64,000 nucleotides of DNA from Malaya genurostris. Its lineage: Eukaryota > Arthropoda > Insecta > Diptera > Culicidae. The stretch is taken from assembly GCF_030247185.1 (NCBI RefSeq), contig NC_080571.1, positions 352,404,254 through 352,468,253 on the forward strand, in the 5' to 3' direction. Every line of letters begins with the position of its first letter. Position 1 is the first letter of the stretch. The position numbers and the translations under genes were made by a program. The notes under the pieces were generated by a model that made no database searches, had not been told where the DNA came from, and worked only from the letters and a program-made list of their open reading frames with translations. Shown piece after piece: positions 32,266 through 44,419 of the stretch.

Positions 32266-34873
32266 TGTTTTTCCGTTGGATGCCGTGTGGAATCCGGCGG
32301 AAAAAAATAAACCAAGAATAGATCCACTGGGTTCCTGCTTCCATGTCGTAAAAGGCGACAATTGCAGGAGTTTCTTTTTCCTTTCAGTTATCAGATATTT
32401 TCAATGTTTCACTTCTGATTACTCTATTTTACTATTACCTACTATTACTTTACTTATCATTACATCAACCTATCAATTTCCGTCTAACTTCGGAGAAATG
32501 TTTTATTTGGAATGTTTTCTTCTTCCATGTTATTGATTGTCTTTTAGGATTATAAATTAAATGATAAAAATCAACTATTGCGCAAATCTATTGATATTAC
32601 AAAGTAAATAACAAAGATAACATATATCGGTATATTGAATACATAGTAAAAAACAGTTGATATTAATATTTCAAAAAATAAATTAAAATTTTTCTCGATA
32701 GCCGGCTGCCCAGATCAACCAGTATAACCAATTAATAATTTTAATAAATAATTAAAATAATAAAGTGGAAATAAAACAGATTGAAGACGCGCGTGAAATC
32801 TGTTGACCTTTATTGGGTGCTTAAAAATGATTTTATAACAACTGTTTAGAATATGTCAATGCAATGAATCAACTATTTTGTCTAAATTCATTTCTAAAAA
32901 AGGGAAGTTTTTATTCTTTACGTGATAATAATAATAAGAGCTAAGAATAAGCGAATAAGAGCTGTGAATTACAATTTTTGTTTTTCCGTTTTTCCGCACC
33001 TAAAAAGAGTTTGTTCACTTTTGTTCACAGAATATATCGTTTTTAAGACTGCTCAATCGATTTCCTACAAATTCTACTTCAAACATTATTTTTGTACAAT
33101 TTACAGTTTTCGAGTTGTCACGATTTGAAGAATATAAATAATAATACAAAAAATATATACGCCCTTGTTAAAAATTAGTCCTATGTTTAATCAGTCTCTC
33201 TACCCGTGCAAAACAAATGATTTGACCATTCTAAAGATTGTGTGCCAAGTTTCGATTAAATTGAAAAAAGTCGATTGTGATTTTGCCACTTTTTCTACTT
33301 TTAGTTTTTGGAATAGAATTGGAATTTCACTTTTTTTGATAATTAACGCTAGAATAACGACTAATTCAGTAATTCATCCTTTGCAAATATTGGCATCTTG
33401 GTTTGAAAATACTATGTCCAATTTTTGTAGCATTTCACAAGTACAATCACAAATACAAAACGAATTTAGTTTTCTTTGAGTTGAGATTTGTTTGAATCTA
33501 AATATTGAGTTTCGTTAAAAACAAGAGCGATTGCGATTCGCTTAAAACAAGAGGAAAAAGAAAAGTGGACAACGATGGGGAATATTATACAAAGTCAGCC
33601 GCTCTAATGGCTCTAAATGTTATCTGAAGAACTATTAAGATAACTTCTTTGCAAATCGGAGGTACAAATCATCAGTTTAGTGCAAATCTAGTATAGATTA
33701 ATTAGATTTGTTCCTTTTTTGCAGTGCGAAAATCGCACCAAACGAGCAAAAATAAAGCTAGCATTTGGCTGCTTCGCGTTCTAGAAAAATGTTCGAAAAG
33801 TGATTAATATCGTAGAGTTTTTTCACTTAAATACTGAAAAGTATGAAACATTGAAATATGTCAGCAATTGTACGACTTGTGTTACGATGATATTTATGTC
33901 AAGGTTCTAACTTACAAATGACAAATGCCCTACTTATTGGAGTACAAACGTAATCATTCGTATCCAATTAGTAATTTCCAAGACTCCAAAGCCACTAACG
34001 GTCCTTTTCAGGACCCCAATAGTAAAGTAGAGAATTTATTTAGAAAACTGTTTCAAACTGCCGCTCTAACTCTTAGAATACAAACGCAACCTTCCGAAAC
34101 CGAATGGTCCTTTTCAGCACTACAAAATCTTAAGCGGTCAAATGGTATAACATCAGTTAATATCTATACACATCTCGAATGCAGTCCTACGTCAATTTCG
34201 CGGACATGTCTCCTCCTCCAATCTTAATTTTTCATTGGTTTATTGTATCGCACTTTGCACATTACACTCATAAATAAAAACCTGCGATAAACAAACGAAA
34301 ATAGTATTAATTTGTTTTTATTGTGAAACAAAAAAATTGATTCAATTGAAAACAAATATCAAAATAAGAAATACAAGCAGTGCTATTCTTATCAACCATT
34401 ATACTCTCTTATGATTAAATGTCTAGCTTTGCGATTTCTTAGTTGTTGGGACCGCTTTCTGATACTATCACATCAATTTAAACTGGAATGCATTAATGAA
34501 TCGAGAACGAATATAAACTAAAACGATAATGTGTAATTTATCAACAACAGTCACTAATCAAACCAAAACTTCCACATCAAATTCACGAAAATCGTATTAT
34601 ATTTTCAAGCATATAAAATAACAGATTTTATCTTTTGATTTGAATTGCAAACATTAATCCAACAAGCACAAATATCCTGAATCGCGCACTTGAATAAAAA
34701 AAAAAGTAATTTCATTTCCAATAATGATTGACATAATTTAAAATCAATGCAAGTACGCTCATTTTTATTTATGCGGAGCGCAGCAGCCCTGCTGTGAAGA
34801 AGATTCGTAATGAAATTTCAATTATATTCAATATATTGATATACCGAAGACGCATTGCTATCACTGGCGGCCA
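32266..34873. other. Stretch without a recognisable gene
   Basis: Mostly AT-rich. At 32315-32360 the phrase GATCCACTGGGTTCCTGCTT, followed by CATGTCGTAAAAGGCGACAA, looks like a piece of LINE 3' sequence, but I cannot name it. Open frames of up to 104 codons (33165-33479) carry no recognisable motif. Confidence 0.4.
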
Positions 34874-35107
34874 TTAATAGGATTTTATCACTTTGTAACA
34901 GGCAAACCAGACCATTCCTTCATCCAGCTTCCCCACACAAATAAGGAATGGAATAAAAAAAATAGGAGCACCACAACACAGCGGAAATCCTCCACGTCGG
35001 TGGGTGGTGCAGTACTTCTCCCATTTTGTCCGATCACCCACTGGGTGGAAGGCACCCAAAACGCCATTATCCTGTGACATTATTTCGTCACACGGAGCCA
35101 AAACCTA
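34874..35107 (-). other. Possible exon or small ORF, unrecognised
   Basis: A 75-codon minus-strand frame begins MAPCDEIMSQDNGVLGAFHP and contains TKWEKYCTTHRRGGFPLCCG. Its first half has GC-rich third positions, unlike the surrounding DNA, and a CACCCTAG acceptor-like site lies just upstream (about 35107-35114). The C-terminal part (IFFIPFLICVGK) is hydrophobic and may be intron. I know no matching family. It could be a real exon, a relic, or chance. Confidence 0.2.
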
Positions 35108-35227
35108 GGGTGAGCAAGGAATTAATATCAGTTTACAAAACTGCTACACATAAATTCTAAATTTAATTTTCACATCAGGAAAATAAATTAATCAAATAGA
35201 TTTCCATCCCTTATCGATTTACTTCTT

Positions 35228-35900
35228 TTGCTTTTCCTATATTTTCCACTAGAGCAATCCGACTGGCTCCACGTTGCGAATTCTCATTATCTGCTTGTCC
35301 TCCTCCCACGGTGTTGTAAATTCTACGAACGGATCTCATATCTTCTTGCTTCACTGCCGCCACCAACGCCGTTCCGCAATGGAAAACGGACGTTTACGTT
35401 CCAGTTTAAGTATTTGCAACACGTTTAAATTTTATATCAAAGAAAGGAAACTTATTGAAATTCATAACAGACAAAAAGATTATATGCATCAAATTAGATT
35501 ATATTCGGGGGGACATTTCATGCCCGGCGCAATAATGGGGAAGCGAAAAATAACGTTTCGCTGCCTAAATAAAGATGGAAATCTATCCCGGCCGGAAAGA
35601 GAGCTTTTCATTTTACGGTTTACGAAATTTTTTCGCAAAAAGGAAGGTAAAATTAAAAGAAATTATATCTTATTTCCTTTTTTTTGTCTTGTGTCTGTTC
35701 TTACAAGAAAGCTGTCCATTACCAGTCCAGGGTTGGTGGAAAGAAGATTGTCCTTACTGCGCAATGCTTGCATATTTTATAAAGGTGACATTTATGATGT
35801 TTAATGTGTTGTGTCAAAATGCTGGTTTCACATTCCTAGCAGCATTGAGATACAATTCTACTTCCCCACGGGAAACGACACAACGATCTTAAATATGTAA
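35228..35900 (+). other. Longest open frame not explained by a transposon
   Basis: A 176-codon frame runs from 35274 to 35804, unusually long for DNA this AT-rich. It is rich in Lys, Arg, Phe and Leu, shows no domain I recognise and no clear signal peptide. A second plus-strand frame (105 codons, 35575-35892) overlaps it, which argues for chance depletion of stops. There is no upstream promoter evidence. I leave the function open. Confidence 0.2.
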
Positions 35901-38850
35901 ATAGCGCCCCCCTTCCTCCTGAGGTAAAGGTTCATACCTTCAGCGACGACTGCGGAATTTAAAATATTTCCAGGGATTTGAATTTTACCGTCAGTAAGAT
36001 GTAAATTTTGCGAGATAAGAAAATTTCACCCACCATTGCAGATGAATATTTTTATCGTTGAGCCGTAAATTTCCCGAGCCGTACCGTCAGCTCACATCAT
36101 GCTATGACGGTAAAATGGATATTAATCTCTGAATAAGAGAAAAGACAATGTGACAATTTAACACCCGACTGGTGGGCCACGTGCACCCTTCAGGATTAAA
36201 ACTCTTCCACCGCGCTGAAAATAGGTTTTGTGTTCGGAAGGACCGAAAATGGCGATCTGCTTACAATCGATCGCATGTCACAATATGGATCACACTGGAT
36301 TTATGCCAAGTGATATCGATGTTGGGATTTACTTTGTTTAGTTTTTATCCCATAAATATTGAACATGATTGTGATAGACGACACGCGCCCGGATTTCGTT
36401 TGGTGTCATTTAGGAGACCAGAATCAGAGCCGCGAAGGATTACACGATAAAATCTTGTTTCAATGTTCCTATTCCACGTATTCTTTAGTACGGCAGGTTA
36501 AAACAGTGTCGTTTATTTGTTGAAATGTTCTATTTTTTTTCGCTTGAACTACGCAAATTTTAGTTGATATCTCATAGCAACGGATCTTGTGACAATATGA
36601 ATGATCATAACATTAAACAAATATTGAACTATTGCTATCAAGGAGAAGCGAACTATGCGAGGGGCGCACCAGCATCGAAAGCATTTTATTTATTTCTAAT
36701 ATGATAATCACGTGACTGTGACACAAGCATATGTAAGCATTTAGTTTAACATAATATTATTTCACTGTGCCCTGCAGTTTAGCGACGCGCCCATTGTCCC
36801 GAGTCCAAACGACCGGCCGAAATGGGCAACAGTAGCAAACGGCGAGGGCGTTGACAACGCATAACACTAGATCGATGATTAATGCCACGTGCAGCATAAT
36901 AATTTTCTAATAATAAATTTATGTTATCTTTTGTGCGTTGAGATTTCTGCTCACCGCCCGGAGATAGCATGATGATATTGTTGAAAAGGGGTGTTTTGTG
37001 TACGTCATAACGCTGTCAATGACCGGCGTCGGGGTGGCTGGTGGCGCGAAAGTTAAACATTGGTAATCGGTGAAATTACTAGGGTGCAAAACGGAAAATA
37101 TTTAGCGATCATTAGATATAGAAAAAAAGAAAAATATGCTCAGAGCACTTGTCTAAATCGATAGCATTAAACATTTGCAGATACACGACTACAAACTTTG
37201 ATTGAGATTGGAAAGCCGATTAACAATTCAGTTTCCTTAAACTTTCCTTTTCATACGTTATTTATTGTTTGAATAAACCGAACACTTTTAAACTCGCAGA
37301 TTTAATTCGAAATGAAACATCAATTTGCCATTACTCATTATCGAGCACTCTGTAGTCATTTCAACTGCCAAATCGGTTATCAAACGGTCGGCTGTTGACA
37401 GTTTTATATAAAATAACCAAAATCCTCGAATTTTCTTTGGGTGTATGTAGTTATTCGTGAGTTGTCCTTTGTTTCGAACATAATAAAACGTGATGAAATT
37501 AATTCGTAGCGTTTATTTAGGAAGTTTCGTGATTAATTGTGAGAATATCTAGCATTACGATCCAATTTAAGGTCATTTCGTAGATTCCGGAGTGTTGCTC
37601 TGACAAGCCATGGAGAATAAATAACAATCGGATGGAGCAATGTCCGATGAACATAGCGGGTGGGACGAACTTCCTATTTCAGTGTTTACACATAAGTTTT
37701 TAAACCGAATCAACTAGTGGTTTCACCTGGTTCGAGCATTGATTTTGATTCTGACGAACAACTCACCGGAAATTGGAGAAATAAAGGTTAAACTACAAGC
37801 AAAATAACACGTTTTAGGATTTGCCAAATTAATTAATTTGAACTCATTTCAAATTCAAATATATTTATATAGTGAGTATCATTAGAACGCGTGAAATAAA
37901 AACATTTTCACCTTTGAATTTGTCAGTTAAAATGGTTGCCCCGATAACAGTAACTTTTAAGGTGCCCGTAGACAGTTCTTCCACTGTTTGAACTGATGCA
38001 TCCCGCACATACTCACTACCCAAAACACACTCTATCAACGTATTCCGTCTATTTTTCTATTGATTTTCTCGGATGAGCGCTGCTCTTTCTCTTCGACGAG
38101 ACATTTTGAAAAAATTGCAATACTTGAACTGTTTGTTTATTTTTTGCATTCCATAGCGACGGTAAATAAGACAACAGCGTTGCGGATAACTTGGAGGGGA
38201 TGCAATGTTTGAAATGGAAATAAGGGAAATGTTATAGTATTTTTTTTTAAATTTTGAAATTTTAGACTGTGACATACGAAAGTAATTTTGATCCGTAATT
38301 TTAACTATATCAATGTGCGACTAATTGAAAATAATGCCATTTTTAGTGAATTGCAAGGTTTTTTTCTCTAAGTATGTATGGCATCACTGCTAATATAAAA
38401 GGGTGGTATTACCAATACTAAAGCAGGCCGGCAAACTTATTATCGTGGATTTTTGGAAAATTTTCAAAACCAGAACTGTGAGTTATTCAATGGTTTCATA
38501 ATAAAATGTTTAGATCAGAGGATAAGTTTACTGGTGAAGAACAATTCAAAAGTGTTTCATAAAGCTTACTTATGTCACAGAACTATAAACAGCAGTTGAA
38601 ATCTTGAGGTGAGTGAAAAATAATAACATTCTAAGAAGAAACCTTCTAATGAAGGTCCGAAAAACTTTTGCACAAATCATTCTTTAGAGTTGATAGTTTA
38701 TCGTAAACATATATCAATACGATGAGTGATTATGTAACCAAATTGCAGTAGCAATTCTACGCAACATATTTACCCCTACGCGTAGAAAAAAAGTGTTCCA
38801 TGATTTGTTTACATCAAGAGCAGGGCAAAATATCGGAAGGTGGAGTGGAA
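35901..38850. other. Unique-looking stretch without a recognisable gene
   Basis: No repeats or transposon ends were recognised. Short GC-richer patches occur at 36160-36450 and 36770-37060, with a CACGTG hexamer at about 36178. These could be regulatory, but nothing in the sequence proves it. Open frames stay below 95 codons and overlap. Confidence 0.35.
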
Positions 38851-38904
38851 GGGTAGGTGGTTTCTTGGTTGCCATTTGTGGCTCGCTTCCATGGTCACCT
38901 TAAA

Positions 38905-39165
38905 CTTAAAACTTTTTTTACTTGTTTCTGTGTTTTCACTTGCTTTTCTCTTTCCTGTACTGATTGCTGTACTTTTTGCACCTGTTCTGCATTTGTTCTT
39001 GTACTTTGTGTGCTTGTTCCAGTACTTTCTATTTTTGTTCCTTTACTTATTTCTGAATTTTATGTACTAGTTCCTGTACTTTCTGTACCTATCCCAGCAC
39101 TCTGTATTTGTTCCTGTAGTATCCGCACTTTCTATTCTAGGTACATGAACACCTTCTACACTTGT
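38905..39165 (+). repeat. Degenerate minisatellite, unit about 21 bp
   Basis: Variants of TTGTTCCTGTACTTTCTGTAC recur about ten times with decay. Because the unit is close to seven codons, two plus-strand frames stay open here (38840-39070 and 38857-39228) and predict Leu/Phe- and Cys-rich repetitive peptides. I treat those as artefacts of the repeat. Confidence 0.55.
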
Positions 39166-39614
39166 TCACACGACCAAAAATTATTTTTGGATGAAAATTA
39201 TTTCAAGCACATCAGAATAATCAAATGACCTATGTAGAAGTCGGCATCAGAAGAGCCTGGTCAATTCTGTTGAATCGACTTCAGCGTATTGTGACAGCAA
39301 TAATTGCATTAATCGTGAGTTCACATTTCTGTAATTTTAAGAAAACCACGAATCATTAAACAACCTGCCCGCTTTATTCCCTTTTTCCATTAATGCTTCC
39401 ATAATTTTACTTAACGGCACTAAACACAATATAGGGCTACTATACCAATAATCATCTCATCAATAGAGTCGCCATGTTATTTTGCGATTATTCGACTTTC
39501 AATCAACGAATTATGAGAAAAATGATACAACATCTTTGCTTCGGACCGGTTATAACGATGCGGAAACTCGAAGCAAATTTTCTTCTTGAGCTTACTCACT
39601 AAGATTCGATTCCG
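39166..39614. other. Short unassigned stretch
   Basis: AT-rich with no recognised feature. Confidence 0.4.
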
Positions 39615-40455
39615 TTGTTCGGTAATTTTTTTGACGAAAACTTTCGGTAATCAATAGAAATTACCGATATTTCGGTACATGAACTTCATTTTACAACAAT
39701 TATGCAAATTTTTACCGGACGATCAGTTTTTCGCAAGTTTTCATTACAGAATTATGTTAATAGATATACAATTCATACGGTAAATCTGAATAGTCGCCGA
39801 GTACGGTAAAAATCATACCGTCCGTATGGTAAAATTATCTTCCAATTACCGAACTTCTGTGAAAACTGATTATCGTGAAACTAAGTGTCAAACAGTTATT
39901 AAAATTTTCAGTGTCTTTTTATTAACCAAACGAAAAAAATCTTGAAGAGTTCATCGAATGGATTGAGATACAGGTGCTAAAATTTTTAAAACATTTGAAC
40001 CACTAAAGACATTTTGTTCACTTATAGGCAGAAAAAAATTGGATCAATTGTCCACTTGCTGCCTACACAAATCGTTCGAGGGTAATTTCTGGTGGACTAG
40101 ACGGATTGTGCAGTGTTTTGGAAGGCGCTCATAATTCCGGTCAGCCGGAACATTTGACCCTTTTTTTCGTGGAATAAAACCATCGCCACAACAGGTTGGA
40201 ATTTTCGTCATTCGTTTTTGTGAATTTGTGTTGTTTTTTTAAAATCCGAAAATCAAGAATTTTAACCAAAGGAAAACAAAGAAACAAAAAATTACCGAAC
40301 AATCAGTTAGATTGATATGGTTTACAGTTCACGGTAGTTGTTTGACAGTTCAGCAATTACCGAACGATCGGTAATCAATTTAATTACCGAACGTTCAGCT
40401 GTTGAAAATTCGGTAAAAAATTACCGAATTCTGCGAAATTTTTTAACTGTGTAGA
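39615..40455. repeat. Repeat rich in TTCGGTAATT and its complement
   Basis: TTCGGTAATTTTTTTGACGA opens the left side; the right side holds ATTACCGAA words in the other orientation and ends in a phrase that reads CACAGTTAAAAAATTTCGCA on the complement. At least eight ATTACCGA or TCGGTAAT words occur in the block. This looks like a MITE or decayed DNA element about 0.85 kb long, but I could not fix its ends or a target duplication. Confidence 0.4.
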
Positions 40456-40679
40456 TGAATGGGGGTACCGTTAGTTTATAAACCGAAAAATAAAAATATG
40501 TAAAAGGGGTCAAGTTGGTTCAGTGAAATTTCCTCACAAAACAGCTTGTTGTGCGCCGAACGATTTTATTAAAAATCTAGTATTAATATTTTGCTCTCCA
40601 GCGGGCAACTATTCTACAACTCGATACGCACCAAACAATCATCGAAGATCTAGCATGTATTGAGTGGTAAATTTCAAAT

Positions 40680-40845
40680 TCCATACAAAACAGTTTTCTT
40701 GATTTTCTCCATCAAGGGCATCAAAATGTTGGATGACCAATGGGTCAACTGTATCGTTCTAGATGAATATTATACTGAAGAAAAAAAATGTTTTCACGAT
40801 GAATAGAACGACTTTTTCTTTGTAAGGGGGATTTCTCATTCCATG
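40680..40845 (+). pseudogene. Mariner 3' end with transposase tail
   Basis: The plus-strand translation reads SIKGIKMLDDQWVNCIVLDE, the same C-terminal motif as the mariner relic at 3590-3930. It is followed by a terminal repeat ending TCTCATTCCATG at 40845 next to TA (40846-40847). The rest of the element is missing or unrecognisable upstream. Same family as 3339-4068, opposite orientation. Confidence 0.65.
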
Positions 40846-40847
40846 TA

Positions 40848-42490
40848 GAATAGACATTCAATTTTGTCGTTTTGAAAAATTGTGGGGAATTTCGAACCTT
40901 TCCGCTTACTGAGACAATTTGATCAAATATTCATGTAAACCGAACTAGACATTTTGGCAACGCAACTATTTTTTGTCGAACATTGATTGTTGTTTCGCGT
41001 GCAAAATTATTTAGTAGCTTAGAAAATAAATTCGGCATACAAATACTTAGTTCTTCGACCGTCCCCACAATTTATGCTTTACAAAATATTCGTCTGTGAA
41101 TCAGAGAACTATTATCTTAGATTGCAAATCGTACTCACATTTAATGATTTTAAGGATATTTACCGGCCTGATGTAACGCAAAAGTATTAGAAAACCAATG
41201 AAGTCTTGGAATCTCAAAATAACTTGTGTACTCTCAAAAATTATTTCACTATCGTGAAGAGCACAAAATACATCTGATCGACTTGACTGTTAATAGAAAA
41301 AAATAGATGAAGCTGAAATAAAATGATGACAGAATTTTCGTATAGACCAATAACGAATAATGATGGTCAAGACTAATGGTTCGAAAAACGCCCAGTTGAG
41401 ATTACTAAATGCACTGCTTCAATTGTCAAATATACTATTGACCACAAGCATTCTATTGTTTTCCCTGCTGATTTTTTTAAAATAATTTTTAGTTTCTCTA
41501 ATTAAGATGACTTCACGCGGTATTTTTCTCTATGTTGCGTAACGATTTTTCAAACACAAACTTCGGTAAGGGAGATACTGCATAACAAGCTTCCACTGGA
41601 ATATTTACTTTTGTATGTTTGACTGTGAATAGTTGGCTGACACCACTTTTCGTAAAACACTACAAATTAATTTCAACACCTGTTAATCTTTTTCCTCTTC
41701 CCTTCCTATAATACTTTCAAGAGTACTTCTAACAATAAACGCTACTTAGTTCAGGATGCGGGAATAAGACAAATTTTCCTCTATTAACGATATTCCTAAA
41801 GTTTTTTGCCTAAATTCATTCATATCACAAAGATGACTAAGGCTCTGACTATGATATTCTTTGAACTTATATTTAAAATATACACAGGTGAAAACGAAAC
41901 CATTTTAATGTAAGTGATTCAAAATATTACATATTACTGCAAATGTGGAACAGTGAAGTCATCGAAGCAAATTACATCAATAAGGCTTGTTCGTGATGAA
42001 ATCTGGACACCACTAAGTACGTATATCTCTAAAAATACGATGACACGCAAAACCACTTTATTCGCCACAAAATTCGAAATATCATAGTGGAAAATGTTAT
42101 TCACGCTTCAGCTAAAAATCTACAATCTCATCATGAGGCCTCCCTCGGCGAAACTAATTTCTGAAATCCACAGGAAACCAACCAATACGGAGAGAATTAT
42201 ACCTTAAGATTTTAATCATTCTCCTGGCTGCTTTTCACCATATGATTTATGGAATGCTAACGCTGCATTAAAAGAGCAAAAATTCATCTTCGATAAAAAA
42301 AAAGTAAGACTGTTTAAGAAACAATCAACTACTGCTTTAACCCAACCACCAAAAAATTTAAAAAAGATTATCAGTAGAATTCGATTCTTATATGGTGCCA
42401 TCAAACTAAGAAGGTTTGGTCTGGATTTAGTATTCAGCAGTAAGAACTATTATTTAAAACTTTACTAGGATCTACGAAAGATCAGACAGA
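40848..42490. other. Stretch without a recognisable gene
   Basis: AT-rich, with open frames below 65 codons on both strands. No element ends or protein similarity recognised. Confidence 0.4.
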
Positions 42491-42569
42491 TATCAGGTGT
42501 ACAACTTTGCTTCCGCCGTTTTTTTTCCAAAATTAAAAGCTTTATTGCGAAAAAGTGCTTACAGATTTA

Positions 42570-43210
42570 TTATTCAAAGTATTGTCCGTCGCTACTTTCT
42601 CCCATCTTTCCGGCAATTTTCGGATCCCGGCTCGAAAAAAGGAGTCCTCTTTTGACGCTATCAATGAAGCAATCAAATTTTTCCAACTCTTCTAAGGATT
42701 GAAAACGTTGATCTGCCAGGCCGTGTGCCATCGAACGGAATAGGTGGAAGTCAGAAGGGGCGACATCTCGGGAATACGGCGGGTGGGGCTAGACTTCCCA
42801 TTTCAGCGTTTCCAGGTATTTTTTGACCACTTTTGCGACTTGAGGCCGAGCATTGTCGTGTTGGAGGATGACTTTGTCATGTCGCTCTTGATATTGTGGC
42901 CGCTTTTCTTTTAGCACGCGACTAAGGCGCATCAGTTGTGTTCGGTAGCGATCTCCTGTGACGGTTTCACCCGGTTTTAAGAACTCGTAGTAAATCAAAC
43001 CGAGCTAATCCCACCAAATACAATTCATAACCTTGGAGCCGTGAATATTCGGTTTTGCCTTCGACGAAGTTGCATGCCCAAGCTTTCCCTATGATTTTCT
43101 GCGTTTAGGATTACCGTATCGAACCCACTTTCGTTACCGGTTACGATTCGATGTAAAAACTCCTTACGATGTAACCAGTGGTCACATTCATTGGTAATGG
43201 TCTCCGCCAT
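42570..43210 (-). pseudogene. Mariner transposase catalytic region, mutated
   Basis: The block begins near CDHWLHRKEFLHRIVTGNES, where family members have TGDE, so the first catalytic Asp is Asn. A frameshift follows at about 43035. Then NIHGSKVMNCIWWD, a stop in place of the usual Gln, and IYYEFLKPGETVTGDRYRTQ follow. The second Asp is intact in ILQHDNARPQ. After another stop, PHPPYSRDVAPSDFHLF carries the third Asp, 34 residues after the second. The frame ends in QYFE and a TAA at 42570-42572. Three lesions plus the Asp change make it inactive. Confidence 0.85.
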
Positions 43211-43229
43211 AAAGGATTGCTAAACGCGA

Positions 43230-44060
43230 CCTGCTCAGATTCCCTTCCCCTCTGCTAATTCACCATCTCCTACCATGACAACACCATCACCAGTGTGAGT
43301 AATAGCCTTCAACGTCCTTGTTTACATATGAGACGGAAGGGTCACTCACTGCCGTAAGTGTAGCAGATATGCACTTTACAGTGCTCAATGCAACGGTTGG
43401 AACTCCTTTTCGCGCAAATTCCTATTCACTGTAATTGTTGCTATCGGCAGGGCTACCAATGATTGACAGTCATAAACGTCAACCCTTATGGTCTAAAACA
43501 ACCAAAAATATGAACAATTTCCGAGTCGGTATGAGGTTGGCTGTGCTCAGCACTAATTGGGAAAAATAATGTATATTTATATTTAGATTGAACAGTGTCA
43601 AAACCATGCTTAAAAACCACGGAAAGCACGAAACACATTATAAAATTTAGCAAAAGGTAAAATAATTAAATAAAATCCTGGAAAGTGGGTTTGGTTAGGG
43701 TTCAGCAAACACGTGATCAATTAGCTAATGTCTACTGGGTAGGCCCCAGCGGCCTTTTTGTTTCTGGCTGAAGACTTTGTCCGAAACCATTCTCGTTCCC
43801 AGCTGCTGAACTCGGATAAATCGGGCGGAGTCATAACGCACGCCCGTAGTAAGCGAATCAGGAGATTCTAACTCAGATGCTGACAGTTCTACTCCAATCG
43901 CTGAAGATTATAAGACCATCAACTTTAAGCCGTGCGATAAGCCACATGCCAGAGTTACAGCTTGGGAATTCCCTTCTTCGTTATTCGGCATGGCTGCCGA
44001 GATAAATACCCAGTTTTGATATGGAACCAGTCGCTGATCACAGTACATTTCGTCGTGGAT
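43230..44060. other. Non-mariner DNA inside the 42.5-44.4 kb element
   Basis: Between the two halves of the transposase about 0.8 kb shows no mariner similarity on either strand. It holds no frame I recognise. I looked for inverted ends and target duplications at its borders and found none I trust, so its nature is open. Confidence 0.45.
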
Positions 44061-44137
44061 CACTGCCTGCTGTCATTGATCATCACCCGTTTCGTCGAGT
44101 ACACACTGTGAACCCGAATCATTCTTCCAGAAGAAAC

Positions 44138-44246
44138 ACGCAAGTTTCTGAGAGCATTCGATGCGCTTTAGCTGCATTTTTTTCGAATTGTAACAGCAAA
44201 GTAAAAATTCCCGCAAATGGCGAGAACTGGGAACATAAACAGACAT
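44138..44246 (-). pseudogene. Mariner transposase N-terminal fragment
   Basis: From the ATG at 44246 the frame reads MSVYVPSSRHLREFLLCCYN, then after a one-base shift AAKAHRMLSET, the first helix-turn-helix of mariner transposases. It lies just inside the right terminal repeat, where a mariner transposase should start. The rest of the DNA-binding domain is lost or unrecognisable further along. Confidence 0.65.
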
Positions 44247-44419
44247 TTTCGAGCGTGAATAATACGAAAACAAGAACAACTGTCACTGAAATGGCGATGA
44301 CAATTCGTTAGCCACTGTACACACTCACTTTAAAGGCATTATCATGTATGTATTTTGGCCAGCCTCAGCCGGTACAGCCACCTATCGGAAAACGGCGAAA
44401 GCAAAGTTGTACACCTGAT

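Larger units (their letters stand above)
42493..44418 (-). mobile_element. Full-ended DD34D mariner enlarged by foreign DNA
   Basis: The terminal inverted repeats are about 30 bp with one mismatch (TCAGGTGTACAACTTTGCTT at both ends), each flanked by TA (42491-42492 and 44419-44420). The span is 1,926 bp, about 0.6 kb longer than a normal mariner. The transposase C-terminal two thirds lie at 42570-43210 and its N-terminus at 44138-44246. The DNA between about 43230 and 44060 is not mariner-like, so another sequence inserted in the transposase gene and probably replaced part of it. Confidence 0.85.

Noticed and set aside
36779..36970. Minus-strand frame with MLSPGGEQKSQRTK start
   Set aside because: Short, no domain, no supporting splice or promoter signal.
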